From assembly GCA_001577185.1 (NCBI GenBank), contig LSCM01000071.1:1-6801 (forward strand): DNA of 6,801 bases, in the 5' to 3' direction. This DNA comes from Cloacimonetes bacterium TCS62. Its GTDB lineage: Bacteria; Cloacimonadota; Cloacimonadia; Cloacimonadales; TCS61. The stretch's first letter is position 1, and each line of letters opens with the position of its first letter. Shown piece by piece: positions 1 through 6,021 of the stretch. Under the pieces are notes generated by a model that was given only the letters and a program-made list of their open reading frames with translations, was not told the origin of the DNA and did not search any database. The position numbers were made by a program, and so were the translations under genes.

Positions 1-107
1 TCCTAATGAAATAGTCAGAATGAATTTCATGGGATAAATCCTAATGAAATAAGGGAATTTAGCCCCGACCTTTTTGGGAGGGGCAACTTTTCTTCCTAAT
101 GAAATAA
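1..107 (+). repeat. Three direct copies of TCCTAATGAAATA
   Basis: The 13-base word TCCTAATGAAATA occurs at 1-13, 39-51 and 94-106. Copies two and three extend to TCCTAATGAAATAA. Spacing is irregular (38 and 55 bases), and the copies are too short and uneven for a CRISPR array. Copies two and three are each followed closely by a hairpin (62-84 and 110-148), and copy one by a near-palindrome (ATGAATTTCAT, 20-30). They therefore look like the shared edge of repeated intergenic modules. Copy one starts at the window edge, so the series may continue to the left. Function unknown. Confidence 0.6.
62..84. repeat. GC-rich hairpin, terminator-like
   Basis: GCCCC (62-66) pairs with GGGGC (80-84). Inside it is a tandem G-A/A-G mismatch, then CC (69-70) with GG (76-77) around a TTTTT loop. 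It is followed by AACTTTTCTT, a weak T-rich tail, so it could end transcription from a gene left of the window. The first arm shares the 11-base word TTAGCCCCGAC (59-69) with the hairpin at 197-218 (195-205), which suggests the two belong to one repeat family. Confidence 0.5.
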
Positions 108-109
108 GA

Positions 110-148
110 CTCGACTTCAGCAGAGCTTTTAGCGAGACTGGAGTTGAG
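110..148. repeat. Long imperfect hairpin, 11-bp stem
   Basis: CTCGACTTCAG (110-120) pairs with CTGGAGTTGAG (138-148) along all 11 positions, nine Watson-Crick and two G-U if transcribed rightward. The 17-base apical part contains a small GCT/AGC stem (125-127 with 131-133). No T-run follows, so it is not a standard intrinsic terminator. It belongs to the hairpin cluster at the left edge of the window. Confidence 0.5.
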
Positions 149-181
149 AATCATTTCTTTGAGGTCCAGTAAAGTCTGAAC

Positions 182-218
182 TCCGAAGAAAACATTAGCC
201 CCGACTTCGGATAGGGCT
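182..218. repeat. Two overlapping, mutually exclusive hairpins
   Basis: TCCGAAG (182-188) is the exact complement of CTTCGGA (205-211). AGCCC (197-201) is the exact complement of GGGCT (214-218), which is followed by TTTTA. The stems interleave, so both cannot form at once. The second has the shape of a weak intrinsic terminator. The layout resembles an anti-terminator/terminator pair, but no reading frame lies directly downstream on the plus strand. It may simply be part of a degraded repeat. Confidence 0.4.
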
Positions 219-227
219 TTTATGTAG

Positions 228-272
228 ATCAACCAGTTTGGTCGATAATATGAGCGAGCTAGCAGCTTGCTC
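228..272. repeat. Two adjacent short hairpins
   Basis: The first hairpin pairs ATCAACCA (228-235) with TGGTCGAT (239-246), with one mismatch and a GTT loop. The second pairs GAGCGAGCT (252-260) with AGCTTGCTC (264-272), nine pairs including one G-U, with a three-base loop. They are separated by five bases and end the run of inverted repeats that begins at 62. Confidence 0.5.
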
Positions 273-418
273 TACTTTATCTCACACTGAATTTATCTAA
301 GAATAAAAGAGCATCTTCAAAGAGCTAGAGAACAAATAAGGTAACTGTAGATACTATTACCTATTGTAGATTTGATTGAAACAAATTCATAGGTAATAAA
401 ATTTGCGTAGAATATAAA
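273..418. other. Gene-free spacer with an alternative-pairing inverted repeat
   Basis: I see no gene here. A perfect 10-bp inverted repeat, TATTACCTAT (355-364) and ATAGGTAATA (389-398), encloses a smaller TTTG/CAAA pair. The TTACC in its left arm (357-361) can instead pair with GGTAA at 340-344, giving a second, exclusive hairpin. TGTAGAT is present twice (346-352 and 365-371). The repeat lies about 20 bases past the 3' end of the minus-strand tRNA gene, where a processing or termination structure could sit. No T-run follows it in that direction, so an intrinsic terminator is not supported. Confidence 0.4.
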
Positions 419-496
419 TGGTCGGGATGACTGGATTTGAACCAGCGACCTTTCGGTCCCGAACCGAACGCGCTAACCGGGCTGCGCTACATCCCG
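419..496 (-). tRNA. tRNA-Pro (anticodon CGG)
   Basis: Read on the minus strand, the 78-base gene folds as a full cloverleaf. The acceptor stem is CGGGATG with CATCCCG, followed by TA, and the D stem is GCGC/GCGC around AGCCCGGTTA. The anticodon stem is TTCGG/CCGAA with loop TTCGGGA, so the anticodon is CGG and it reads the proline codon CCG. The variable loop is the short AGGTC. The T arm is GCTGG-TTCAAAT-CCAGT, with a G-U closing pair. The discriminator is A and the CCA end is encoded (419-421). The acceptor starting with C and the D arm closely match bacterial proline tRNAs. No neighbouring tRNA is visible. Confidence 0.96.
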
Positions 497-501
497 ACTA
501 A

Positions 502-530
502 GACATGAAATCATAAATGATTATTATGTC
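502..530. repeat. Dyad upstream of the tRNA gene
   Basis: GACAT (502-506) and ATGTC (526-530) flank an inner perfect inverted repeat, AATCAT-AA-ATGATT (509-522), giving a near-symmetric 29-base element. It lies 5 bases upstream of the tRNA 5' end. It also overlaps a minus-strand TTGACA (532 down to 527) that could be part of the tRNA promoter. It could be an operator or a structured tRNA leader. AT-rich palindromes also occur by chance in DNA of this composition. Confidence 0.35.
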
Positions 531-569
531 AACAAAACTGCAATATAATATCTATCACATAATAAAATC

Positions 570-600
570 TTGACTGAAAATGGAAAGAAAATTGCATAAC
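570..600 (+). promoter_or_regulatory. Possible promoter of the protease gene
   Basis: TTGACT (570-575) resembles a -35 box. CATAAC (595-600) is the best -10-like hexamer, at a long 19-base spacing; the 17-base alternative (TGCATA) matches worse. Transcription would start about 25 bases before the start codon, leaving room for the AAGGAG ribosome site at 620-625. Promoter rules in this lineage may differ from the sigma-70 consensus, so this is a weak call. Confidence 0.25.
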
Positions 601-631
601 TTAATTAAAATAAGAAAGTAAGGAGAATGTA

Positions 632-3600
632 ATGAAATTCAAAACAACCATATTAATTATATTGTTACCGTTATTGATTTCTGCTATAACAATAAATGTA
701 GATAATCCAAAATTACAAGGTTCAACATTCCAGAATGAACTTCCCCAGATGATCGATCCAGGTAATCCAATGATGCCATATCTGCCGATAAAGATACTAA
801 TGCCAATGGGTGAGACAATTAAATCAATCTCAATAACACCCAGTCAAAAAGACGTGGTGAAAAATAAATATAATATAGAGTATGCGAGGAAAGTTCAACC
901 AATTTCAAAAGCATCGATTGATGATACTAAAAAGAACATGAAAGTATATAACAGTGAAAAAGATTATCCAGTTTTTGATCACAAAATTTTAGGATATCAA
1001 ACTTATAGAGGTTATAAATTACTATTGGTAAATTTATATCCTTACAAATATTCTCCTTTAAAGGGCGAAATATCTTGGTATAAAAAGGTTGAAGTAACAT
1101 TTAACACTTTTGAAGAAAAAGGCTCATATGAGCATCAGAACAGGTTATTGCTAGATGATAAGCAGACAAGAGCAAAAATTAAAGAGATGGTGATAAATCC
1201 AAGTACGATCCGTTCTTATAAAAAGAGATCTGTTCATTCTGAACGGAATCTTGTAACTGCAAATGATCCTTATGAAATGATAATCATAACAGATGCTGTT
1301 TCTGAAGCCTTTTTTACCGATTTTATAAATTGGAAATCTGCTCAAGGGATCAGTGCAGCAACCTTTATTACAGCAGATATTTATAGTGAATATGATGGTG
1401 TAAACGATCAAGAGAAACTAAAGAATTTTATTTTGGATGCTTATACGGTATATTCCGGAACAGATACTCCTTTGGAATATGTTATTTTAGGTGGTGATGA
1501 CGAAATTGTTCCAATTAGAACGATTTATATTAGTACTGGCGCTAATACTGTTGATAATGCAATGCCAAGTGATTTGTATTATGGTTGCCTGGATGATAAT
1601 TGGGATAATAATGGTAATGGAATTTATGGAGAAGTTGAAGATAATGCAGATATTATCCCGGAAGTAACTGTTGCCAGATTTCCTGCTGAAACTGAATTGG
1701 AATTCAACAATATTTTTTCTAAAACTCAATTTTATGTTGAGAATACAGCTGTTAGCAATGAAGTTGCTTATATGTTGGGAGAAAATCTCAATTGGAATCC
1801 TGTAACATGGGGAGGAGATTACAAAGATGAGATCGTAAGTTTAACTCCTTCTTTAGATTCAGACTACCATCTATTCACACTTTATGATAGAGATGGAACT
1901 TATAGTACTGTATCAGTACAGGATGCTATTGATGAGGGAGTGAGTATAATTAATCATATGGGACATTCTAATGAAACAATTGTTTTTGGGCAGACTGCCG
2001 GAAATGTAAATTCATATACAAATGAAGAATATGGTTTTGCTTATTCTCAGGGGTGTTATCCAGCTGCTTTCGACGAATTAACAAGCCATGAAAGTGAATG
2101 TATTGCTGAAAATCTAGTTAAAAATGAGCATGGATTATATGCATTTGTGGGAAATACTCGTTACGGATGGTATATGCCGGGAAGTACAAATGGACCTTCT
2201 CAACCTTATGATATTGAGTTTTTTGATGCTATTTTTAATGAAAACATTAGAGAATTAGGAAAAGCACTGGATGAATCTCGAATTGTATTGGCAAATACTG
2301 CTCTAACTTACAGTGCTACAAGATGGGTCCATATGGAGTTAGTATTATTTGGAGATCCTACTGTCGAAGTTAAAGAACCAGCTTTGAATTTCCCTTACAT
2401 TGTGCCAGTTGAAGCTGTTTATGATGATTCCCAAACTGGTGATGGTGATGGAATTCCTAATCCTGGAGAGGAAATTGAGATCTTTGTGGAATTGGAAAAT
2501 TTAGTTGGTTGGGAAGACGCATCTGATGTTACAGCCAGTATTTCATTTGAAGATCCTAGCATTCAGGTCTTGGAAGATGAAGTTGCTTATGGGAATATTC
2601 CTAATGGGGCTTCTATCAGTACAGATCCTTTTTTAATATCTGTTCCTCAGGATTGTAATTATGATTCTTATGAATACTCATTAAATATAACGGCTCCGAT
2701 AGCAGGAAATACTTCATTTGATAGAACGTATCAATTAAGTATGGAAGTTTCTCTATTTCAACAAAATTGGCCTTGGACGACTAATAATTCAGTTATAAGT
2801 AATCCTATAATTACTGATTTTAATAATGATGAAGTTAACGAAGTCATGATTGTTGATGCAGCTTCAAACGTAAATTTACTAAATATTAATGCCTCTCAAT
2901 TGACAGGATTTCCTTGGGCAGGGGAAGCAAATATTTGGAAGAGTACAGCTTTGGGTGATATAAATGACGATGGTTATGATGATATCATTATTGCAACCAG
3001 AGCGGGAGATATTTACGCCTTAGATCAAAATGGAAATGCAATTTTCAACAATACTGAATGTTGTGAACAGCTTCTAACTCCAATGATATCTGATATTGAC
3101 GGAGATGATTCTTTAGATCTTATCAGTTTTGGGTTAGATAAAAAAATAAATGTGTTGGATAATAGTGGAAATATGCTCAATAATTTTCCTCTTGAGATGC
3201 CTATGCTGACTTTTTACGATATGGCAACTGCAGATCTTGATCTCGATAATAAGAATGAGATCGTCATAGGTACCTTAGATGGCATGGTTTCAGCTGTAAA
3301 TCATTTAGCTGACAACGTAAATAATTTTCCAGTGCAATTATCTGCAGCAGTAAATACAGCCCCAATAATTTTGGACAATTTAAATATTGTAGTAGGTACA
3401 AGCGATAATAAGATCCATTTGATCTCCAATACAGGAGAGATTTTATTTTCTAAAACGCTCAATTCAAATGTTGCAAAATCATCAATAGCTGGTAATTTCG
3501 ATGATAATGAAGATTTAGAGATAGTTTTCACAACTACTAATGGAAAGATCTATGTGATAGATCAAAATGGTGATGAATTAGCTGGCTGGCCTGTGGATAT

Positions 3601-4270
3601 TAATAATTCTGTTTCTAATCCACCTCTGGCAGTTGATCTTAATGATGACGGAGAATTAAATGTGATCTGTTTCTCCAATTCAAATAATCTATACGCATTC
3701 CACAAGGATGGTTCGGAGGTTGATTTTGCACCAGTTCCAGTAAATCTAATTGGAAATACACCATCTACTATTGATGATATTGATGCTGATGGGGATTTCG
3801 ATATAGTTACCGGAATTTCTACAGGAGCAATTATTATTGATTGCAAACTTCCTAAAGGTAATAGAACTTCTTGGAAAACTTATCGTGGAAATTACAAAAG
3901 AACTGGATATTATGGTGATAACCAACTATTCACTGCTGCAGATGATCTAGCAGTGCAAATATCTAGATCTAATTTGGAGCAGAATTATCCGAATCCATTC
4001 AATCCGTCAAGTGCCGGACGCAGTCCAAGCACTACAATAGCATTTTCTTTGGCTAAAGATACTGAAAAAGCAAACCTAGAAATATTCAACATCAGAGGTC
4101 AACGAGTAAAAGATTTCAAATTTGATGACCTGGCAGCTAACCAGAGGTATTCTGTAACATGGAATGGTAGGGATAATTATGGGAAACAAGTGAGTTCCGG
4201 AATATATTTTTATCAATTAATTGCAGAAGATAAATTAATAAATGTTAAAAAATGTATATTAATTAAATAG
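632..4270 (+). CDS. Gingipain-like (peptidase C25) secreted protease with propeller and sorting domain
   Basis: A 1212-residue exported cysteine protease of the C25 family. The ATG follows AAGGAG by 6 bases. Residues 1-18 form a signal peptide. About 20-205 is a C25-type prodomain with the familiar 'PG.P.MPYLP' region. The catalytic domain spans about 210-578. NHMGHSNET puts the catalytic His at H445 and SQGCYPAAFD the Cys at C475, matching NYTGHGSET and the VACVNGDF region of gingipain R. An Ig-like domain (about 590-705) follows, then eight roughly 46-residue FG-GAP/VCBS-like blades. Their acidic turns begin near residues 729, 776, 821, 868, 915 (degenerate), 957, 1002 and 1049 and probably bind calcium. 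The end (1115-1212) is a type IX secretion or FlgD-like beta-sandwich beginning LEQNYPNPFNPS. Export through the inner membrane by Sec and then the outer membrane by T9SS is inferred. Substrate is unknown. An unusual seven-residue insert lies at 1127-1133. Confidence 0.9.
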   Translation: MKFKTTILIILLPLLISAITINVDNPKLQGSTFQNELPQMIDPGNPMMPYLPIKILMPMGETIKSISITPSQKDVVKNKYNIEYARKVQPISKASIDDTKKNMKVYNSEKDYPVFDHKILGYQTYRGYKLLLVNLYPYKYSPLKGEISWYKKVEVTFNTFEEKGSYEHQNRLLLDDKQTRAKIKEMVINPSTIRSYKKRSVHSERNLVTANDPYEMIIITDAVSEAFFTDFINWKSAQGISAATFITADIYSEYDGVNDQEKLKNFILDAYTVYSGTDTPLEYVILGGDDEIVPIRTIYISTGANTVDNAMPSDLYYGCLDDNWDNNGNGIYGEVEDNADIIPEVTVARFPAETELEFNNIFSKTQFYVENTAVSNEVAYMLGENLNWNPVTWGGDYKDEIVSLTPSLDSDYHLFTLYDRDGTYSTVSVQDAIDEGVSIINHMGHSNETIVFGQTAGNVNSYTNEEYGFAYSQGCYPAAFDELTSHESECIAENLVKNEHGLYAFVGNTRYGWYMPGSTNGPSQPYDIEFFDAIFNENIRELGKALDESRIVLANTALTYSATRWVHMELVLFGDPTVEVKEPALNFPYIVPVEAVYDDSQTGDGDGIPNPGEEIEIFVELENLVGWEDASDVTASISFEDPSIQVLEDEVAYGNIPNGASISTDPFLISVPQDCNYDSYEYSLNITAPIAGNTSFDRTYQLSMEVSLFQQNWPWTTNNSVISNPIITDFNNDEVNEVMIVDAASNVNLLNINASQLTGFPWAGEANIWKSTALGDINDDGYDDIIIATRAGDIYALDQNGNAIFNNTECCEQLLTPMISDIDGDDSLDLISFGLDKKINVLDNSGNMLNNFPLEMPMLTFYDMATADLDLDNKNEIVIGTLDGMVSAVNHLADNVNNFPVQLSAAVNTAPIILDNLNIVVGTSDNKIHLISNTGEILFSKTLNSNVAKSSIAGNFDDNEDLEIVFTTTNGKIYVIDQNGDELAGWPVDINNSVSNPPLAVDLNDDGELNVICFSNSNNLYAFHKDGSEVDFAPVPVNLIGNTPSTIDDIDADGDFDIVTGISTGAIIIDCKLPKGNRTSWKTYRGNYKRTGYYGDNQLFTAADDLAVQISRSNLEQNYPNPFNPSSAGRSPSTTIAFSLAKDTEKANLEIFNIRGQRVKDFKFDDLAANQRYSVTWNGRDNYGKQVSSGIYFYQLIAEDKLINVKKCILIK
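4010..4030 (+). repeat. GC-rich palindromic in-frame insert in the sorting domain
   Basis: Most domains of this type read NPFNPSTTI. Here seven extra residues (SAGRSPS, 1127-1133) separate NPFNPS from TTI. The 21 bases are 14/21 G+C, far richer than the surrounding DNA. They contain GGAC-GCA-GTCC (4016-4026), flanked by TGC (4012-4014) and GCA (4029-4031), so they can fold as a hairpin. CAAG occurs on both sides (4008-4011 and 4026-4029), as a possible target duplication. It looks like a small repeat inserted in frame, but its exact borders cannot be fixed from one copy. Confidence 0.45.
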
Positions 4271-4278
4271 GGGGATAA

Positions 4279-4500
4279 ATGCGGGGCAAGGTTAAATGGT
4301 TTGATGAAACGAAAGGTTATGGTTTTATTTTATCTGAAGTTGGTAAGGAATATTTCGTTCATTGGAAATCCATAGTTACAGCATCAGACAGAGATAGAAA
4401 ATTCTTAGTTCAAGATGAAGCTGTGAAATTCGACCTAATGGAAACTGATAAGGGTATCCAAGCAATAAATGTTATTAGATTAGATCCTGAAAGTAATTGA
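4279..4500 (+). CDS. Cold-shock domain protein (CspA family)
   Basis: A 73-residue single-domain protein that binds single-stranded RNA or DNA in the cytoplasm and acts as an RNA chaperone. The start MRGKVKWFDETKGYGFI is the family hallmark, with RNP1 at K12-GYGFI-17. RNP2 is Y25-FVHW-29, where most members have a VFVH(F/Y) sequence; W29 in the last aromatic place and 'WKSI' instead of '(F/Y)SAI' are mild departures. Length is typical (65-75). The ATG lies 8 bases after the protease stop, and its ribosome site (AGGGGGA, 4269-4275) overlaps that stop codon. The two genes are therefore probably co-transcribed and may be translationally linked. No cold-responsive leader is visible, because there is no intergenic space to hold one. 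The gene symbol is left empty because bacteria usually carry several paralogues. Confidence 0.93.
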   Translation: MRGKVKWFDETKGYGFILSEVGKEYFVHWKSIVTASDRDRKFLVQDEAVKFDLMETDKGIQAINVIRLDPESN

Positions 4501-4516
4501 TCTTATAGTTTAAGAT
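4500..4516. terminator. Possible short bidirectional terminator
   Basis: ATCTTA (4500-4505) and TAAGAT (4511-4516) form a perfect six-pair AT-rich stem with a five-base loop. It falls exactly in the gap between the converging cold-shock and sigma-factor genes and overlaps both stop codons. The stem is weak and lacks a real T-run on the plus strand, so efficient termination is doubtful. Without it, transcripts of the two genes would overlap at their 3' ends. Confidence 0.25.
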
Positions 4517-5469
4517 TTGTCGTTATTCAATTGTTTTAGAATTTGTTCGATTTCATCATTAGAGAATTCCGATATTTCTCTCTTATTTATTTTGGCATTA
4601 AGCACGATCTCCTTGATCTTTTCACCTAATTTGGTTGAAGAATTCATTTTGAACACTCTTTTCGGTTTCCTAGGAGGGGTTATTATCTTTAAATGATGAT
4701 GCTCATCTATAAAGAATTCAATGAAAAAAGAAGCACTTTCCCCATTTTGTTTATTAAATATTATCCATACTTTATAAACCGAGTCGTTAAGTTGTACTTC
4801 ATAATCTGAAATACTATCTATCTCCAAAGAGGGGTCATAGTTGTTTAAATCTACTTCTGAAAAATAGTAGTACATTTTATCTAAAGTACCGTTTTCCAGA
4901 TTTTCCTTAAACCTTTTTAAAAATTTAATGATCTGATCATTTAATTTTGGAGTAATTATCTTCTTGGTGGCGATCGCACCAAGTTTCCGAAAAGTTTCTG
5001 CTTTTAAGATTTTTCTTATAATTGATAGTTTCTTACGTAAGGTAGCATACGAGATGTCCAGAATCTCATCCATCTTTTTAATGCTCTGTCCACATTGGTA
5101 ATAATATAATATAAAGCGTAGTTCTTCATCTTTAAGAGAATGTAATGATTCATTCATGGCTTTATATAGATCAGTATCTTTTTCTATCTTTAATTGTTTA
5201 TTTAAATTAGTTACAAACTTTTCTCTATACTTTTTCTCTTTATTCTGTTTATGTTTTAGTTTATCAAAATAACGGTGACAAAAGTTCTTAGCAGTATTGA
5301 TGAGCCAGCCCTTTACATTTTCTTCTACTATCTGATTATGAGAAAGCAAAAAGGTTGTGATCGTCTCTGAGGTAACATCTTTTGCTACATCTTCGTTACC
5401 AATTCTGTATACAGCATAGTCATAAACGAAATTTTTGTAATTTACTAATTCATTATTATCAACTTTCAA
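4510..5469 (-). CDS. ECF-type sigma factor with a long C-terminal extension
   Basis: A 319-residue sigma-70 family protein. Residues about 13-75 match region 2: NEDVAKDVTSETITTFLL resembles the usual 'DAEDLVQETF' helix, and VKGWLINTAKNFCHRYFDK the 'RAWLYRIARNLALDRLR' helix. After a Lys-rich linker (76-100), residues about 102-160 match region 4, with SIKKMDEILDISYATLRKKL as the helix-turn-helix for the -35 box. Ordinary ECF sigmas end near residue 160-190; this one has about 155 more residues. Their start (FLKRFKENLENGTLDKMYYYF) and later beta-like stretches recall an NTF2/SnoaL-like fold, but this is uncertain. The start codon is TTG (5469-5467), supported by AAAAGGAG (5482-5475) five bases upstream. 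No anti-sigma gene is next to it, so the extension may do that job. The gene converges on the cold-shock gene, 9 bases away. Confidence 0.82.
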   Translation of the reverse strand: MKVDNNELVNYKNFVYDYAVYRIGNEDVAKDVTSETITTFLLSHNQIVEENVKGWLINTAKNFCHRYFDKLKHKQNKEKKYREKFVTNLNKQLKIEKDTDLYKAMNESLHSLKDEELRFILYYYQCGQSIKKMDEILDISYATLRKKLSIIRKILKAETFRKLGAIATKKIITPKLNDQIIKFLKRFKENLENGTLDKMYYYFSEVDLNNYDPSLEIDSISDYEVQLNDSVYKVWIIFNKQNGESASFFIEFFIDEHHHLKIITPPRKPKRVFKMNSSTKLGEKIKEIVLNAKINKREISEFSNDEIEQILKQLNNDKS

Positions 5470-5474
5470 TAGAG

Positions 5475-5482
5475 CTCCTTTT
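5475..5482 (-). promoter_or_regulatory. Ribosome binding site for the TTG-started sigma gene
   Basis: Read on the minus strand this is AAAAGGAG, a strong Shine-Dalgarno sequence five bases before TTG. It settles the start, since no ATG lies nearby in frame and the resulting protein begins just ahead of region 2. A TTG start usually lowers translation, consistent with a sigma factor kept at low level. Confidence 0.7.
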
Positions 5483-5548
5483 AAAAAACAAATCCAAGAA
5501 TATTTTTCCTAAAGTCAAGCTCTAAATAAAAAAACATTGTCAATAATA

Positions 5549-5564
5549 TTAACTATAGAGTTAA
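5549..5564. promoter_or_regulatory. Palindrome upstream of the sigma gene
   Basis: TTAACT-ATAG-AGTTAA is a perfect six-base inverted repeat about 80 bases upstream of the sigma start. A minus-strand TTGACA (5543 down to 5538) begins 5 bases beyond it. It could be an operator for the sigma gene. No convincing -10 box lies at the right distance from that TTGACA, so the promoter itself is not annotated. Confidence 0.3.
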
Positions 5565-5647
5565 AGTTGAAAAGAAAACAGGATTTTAATCAAATTTATT
5601 TTAAATCATGTAAATATTTGAAAAATAAATGATTAGGAAGATATTAC

Positions 5648-5693
5648 TGAAGACAAAATAAAAAAAAATAATTTTTTTTGAGTGGTGTCTTCA
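5648..5693. repeat. Inverted repeat with A/T-tract core
   Basis: TGAAGACA (5648-5655) and TGTCTTCA (5686-5693) are perfect 8-bp arms. Between them are nine A (5660-5668), TAA and eight T (5672-5679), which can also pair. The arms are unlikely by chance in such AT-rich DNA, because they contain a GAAGAC/GTCTTC core. The right arm overlaps the proposed -35 box of the downstream gene, so this may be an operator. The rest of the 5470-5757 gap is A- and T-tract-rich DNA with no gene. Confidence 0.45.
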
Positions 5694-5719
5694 CAATTTA
5701 AGTTTTTTTTTGATATATA
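5690..5719 (+). promoter_or_regulatory. Probable promoter of the small secreted protein gene
   Basis: TTCACA (5690-5695) is a five-of-six match to the -35 box. TATATA (5714-5719) follows after 18 bases and is preceded by TG at the extended -10 position (5711-5712). A run of nine T lies in the spacer. Start of transcription would be near 5726, about 30 bases before the start codon. The -35 box overlaps the right arm of the inverted repeat at 5648-5693. Confidence 0.4.
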
Positions 5720-5757
5720 AGTAGAGAGTGAAAATGATAATTAAATTAGGAGGAATT

Positions 5758-6009
5758 ATGAAACGTTTGATCACATTTACTTTGTTAGTTCTATTTACTG
5801 GAGTTACAATCCTATCTGCTTTAACTTTAGATGATCTTGATATTCCAGATAGAATGACTGTGGAAGAATACCTTATTGAGAATATTGAAGACATCACAAC
5901 TATCACTATAGATGAGTTAGGAGATGATGATTATAATATTTTAGCTGTTGGTGAGAAGTATGTCATCATAGAGGTTGATGGTGTAATCTTTATTATAGAA
6001 AAAGAGTAA
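5758..6009 (+). CDS. Small acidic secreted protein, unknown function
   Basis: I do not recognise this 83-residue protein. Residues 1-21 are a clear signal peptide: MKR, a hydrophobic stretch, then TILSA before the likely cleavage site. The mature part of about 62 residues is very acidic (19 Asp/Glu against 3 Lys/Arg). It ends in an alternating hydrophobic segment, KYVIIEVDGVIFIIEK, that looks like a beta-hairpin around a DG turn. The start at 5758 is preferred over a GTG at 5728, because AGGAGG (5748-5753) lies just upstream and the signal peptide begins exactly there. It probably resides in the periplasm or outside the cell. The next small frame, 12 bases downstream, repeats the tail of this protein. 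Confidence 0.75.
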   Translation: MKRLITFTLLVLFTGVTILSALTLDDLDIPDRMTVEEYLIENIEDITTITIDELGDDDYNILAVGEKYVIIEVDGVIFIIEKE

Positions 6010-6021
6010 GGGGGGGGATTT

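Noticed and set aside
1..107. CRISPR array
   Set aside because: The repeated word is only 13-14 bases, the intervals differ (38 and 55), the intervening DNA itself contains hairpins, and no cas gene is seen.
1151..1729. Minus-strand open frames inside the protease gene
   Set aside because: They run opposite to a well-supported protease coding region, have no ribosome sites and give low-complexity Ile/Asn/Ser-rich products, as expected from the complement of AT-rich coding DNA.
3301..3846. Minus-strand open frames opposite the propeller region
   Set aside because: They are the complement of regularly repeated propeller codons; no recognisable domain or start signal is present.
5728..5757. 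Longer GTG-started form of the small secreted protein
   Set aside because: The extension would put polar residues before a perfect signal peptide and would translate through the AGGAGG ribosome site that serves the ATG at 5758.
5691..5906. Minus-strand open frame across the start of the small secreted gene
   Set aside because: It overlaps the signal-peptide region and the probable promoter of the plus-strand gene, has no ribosome site and gives an unlikely Ile/Ser/Lys-rich product.
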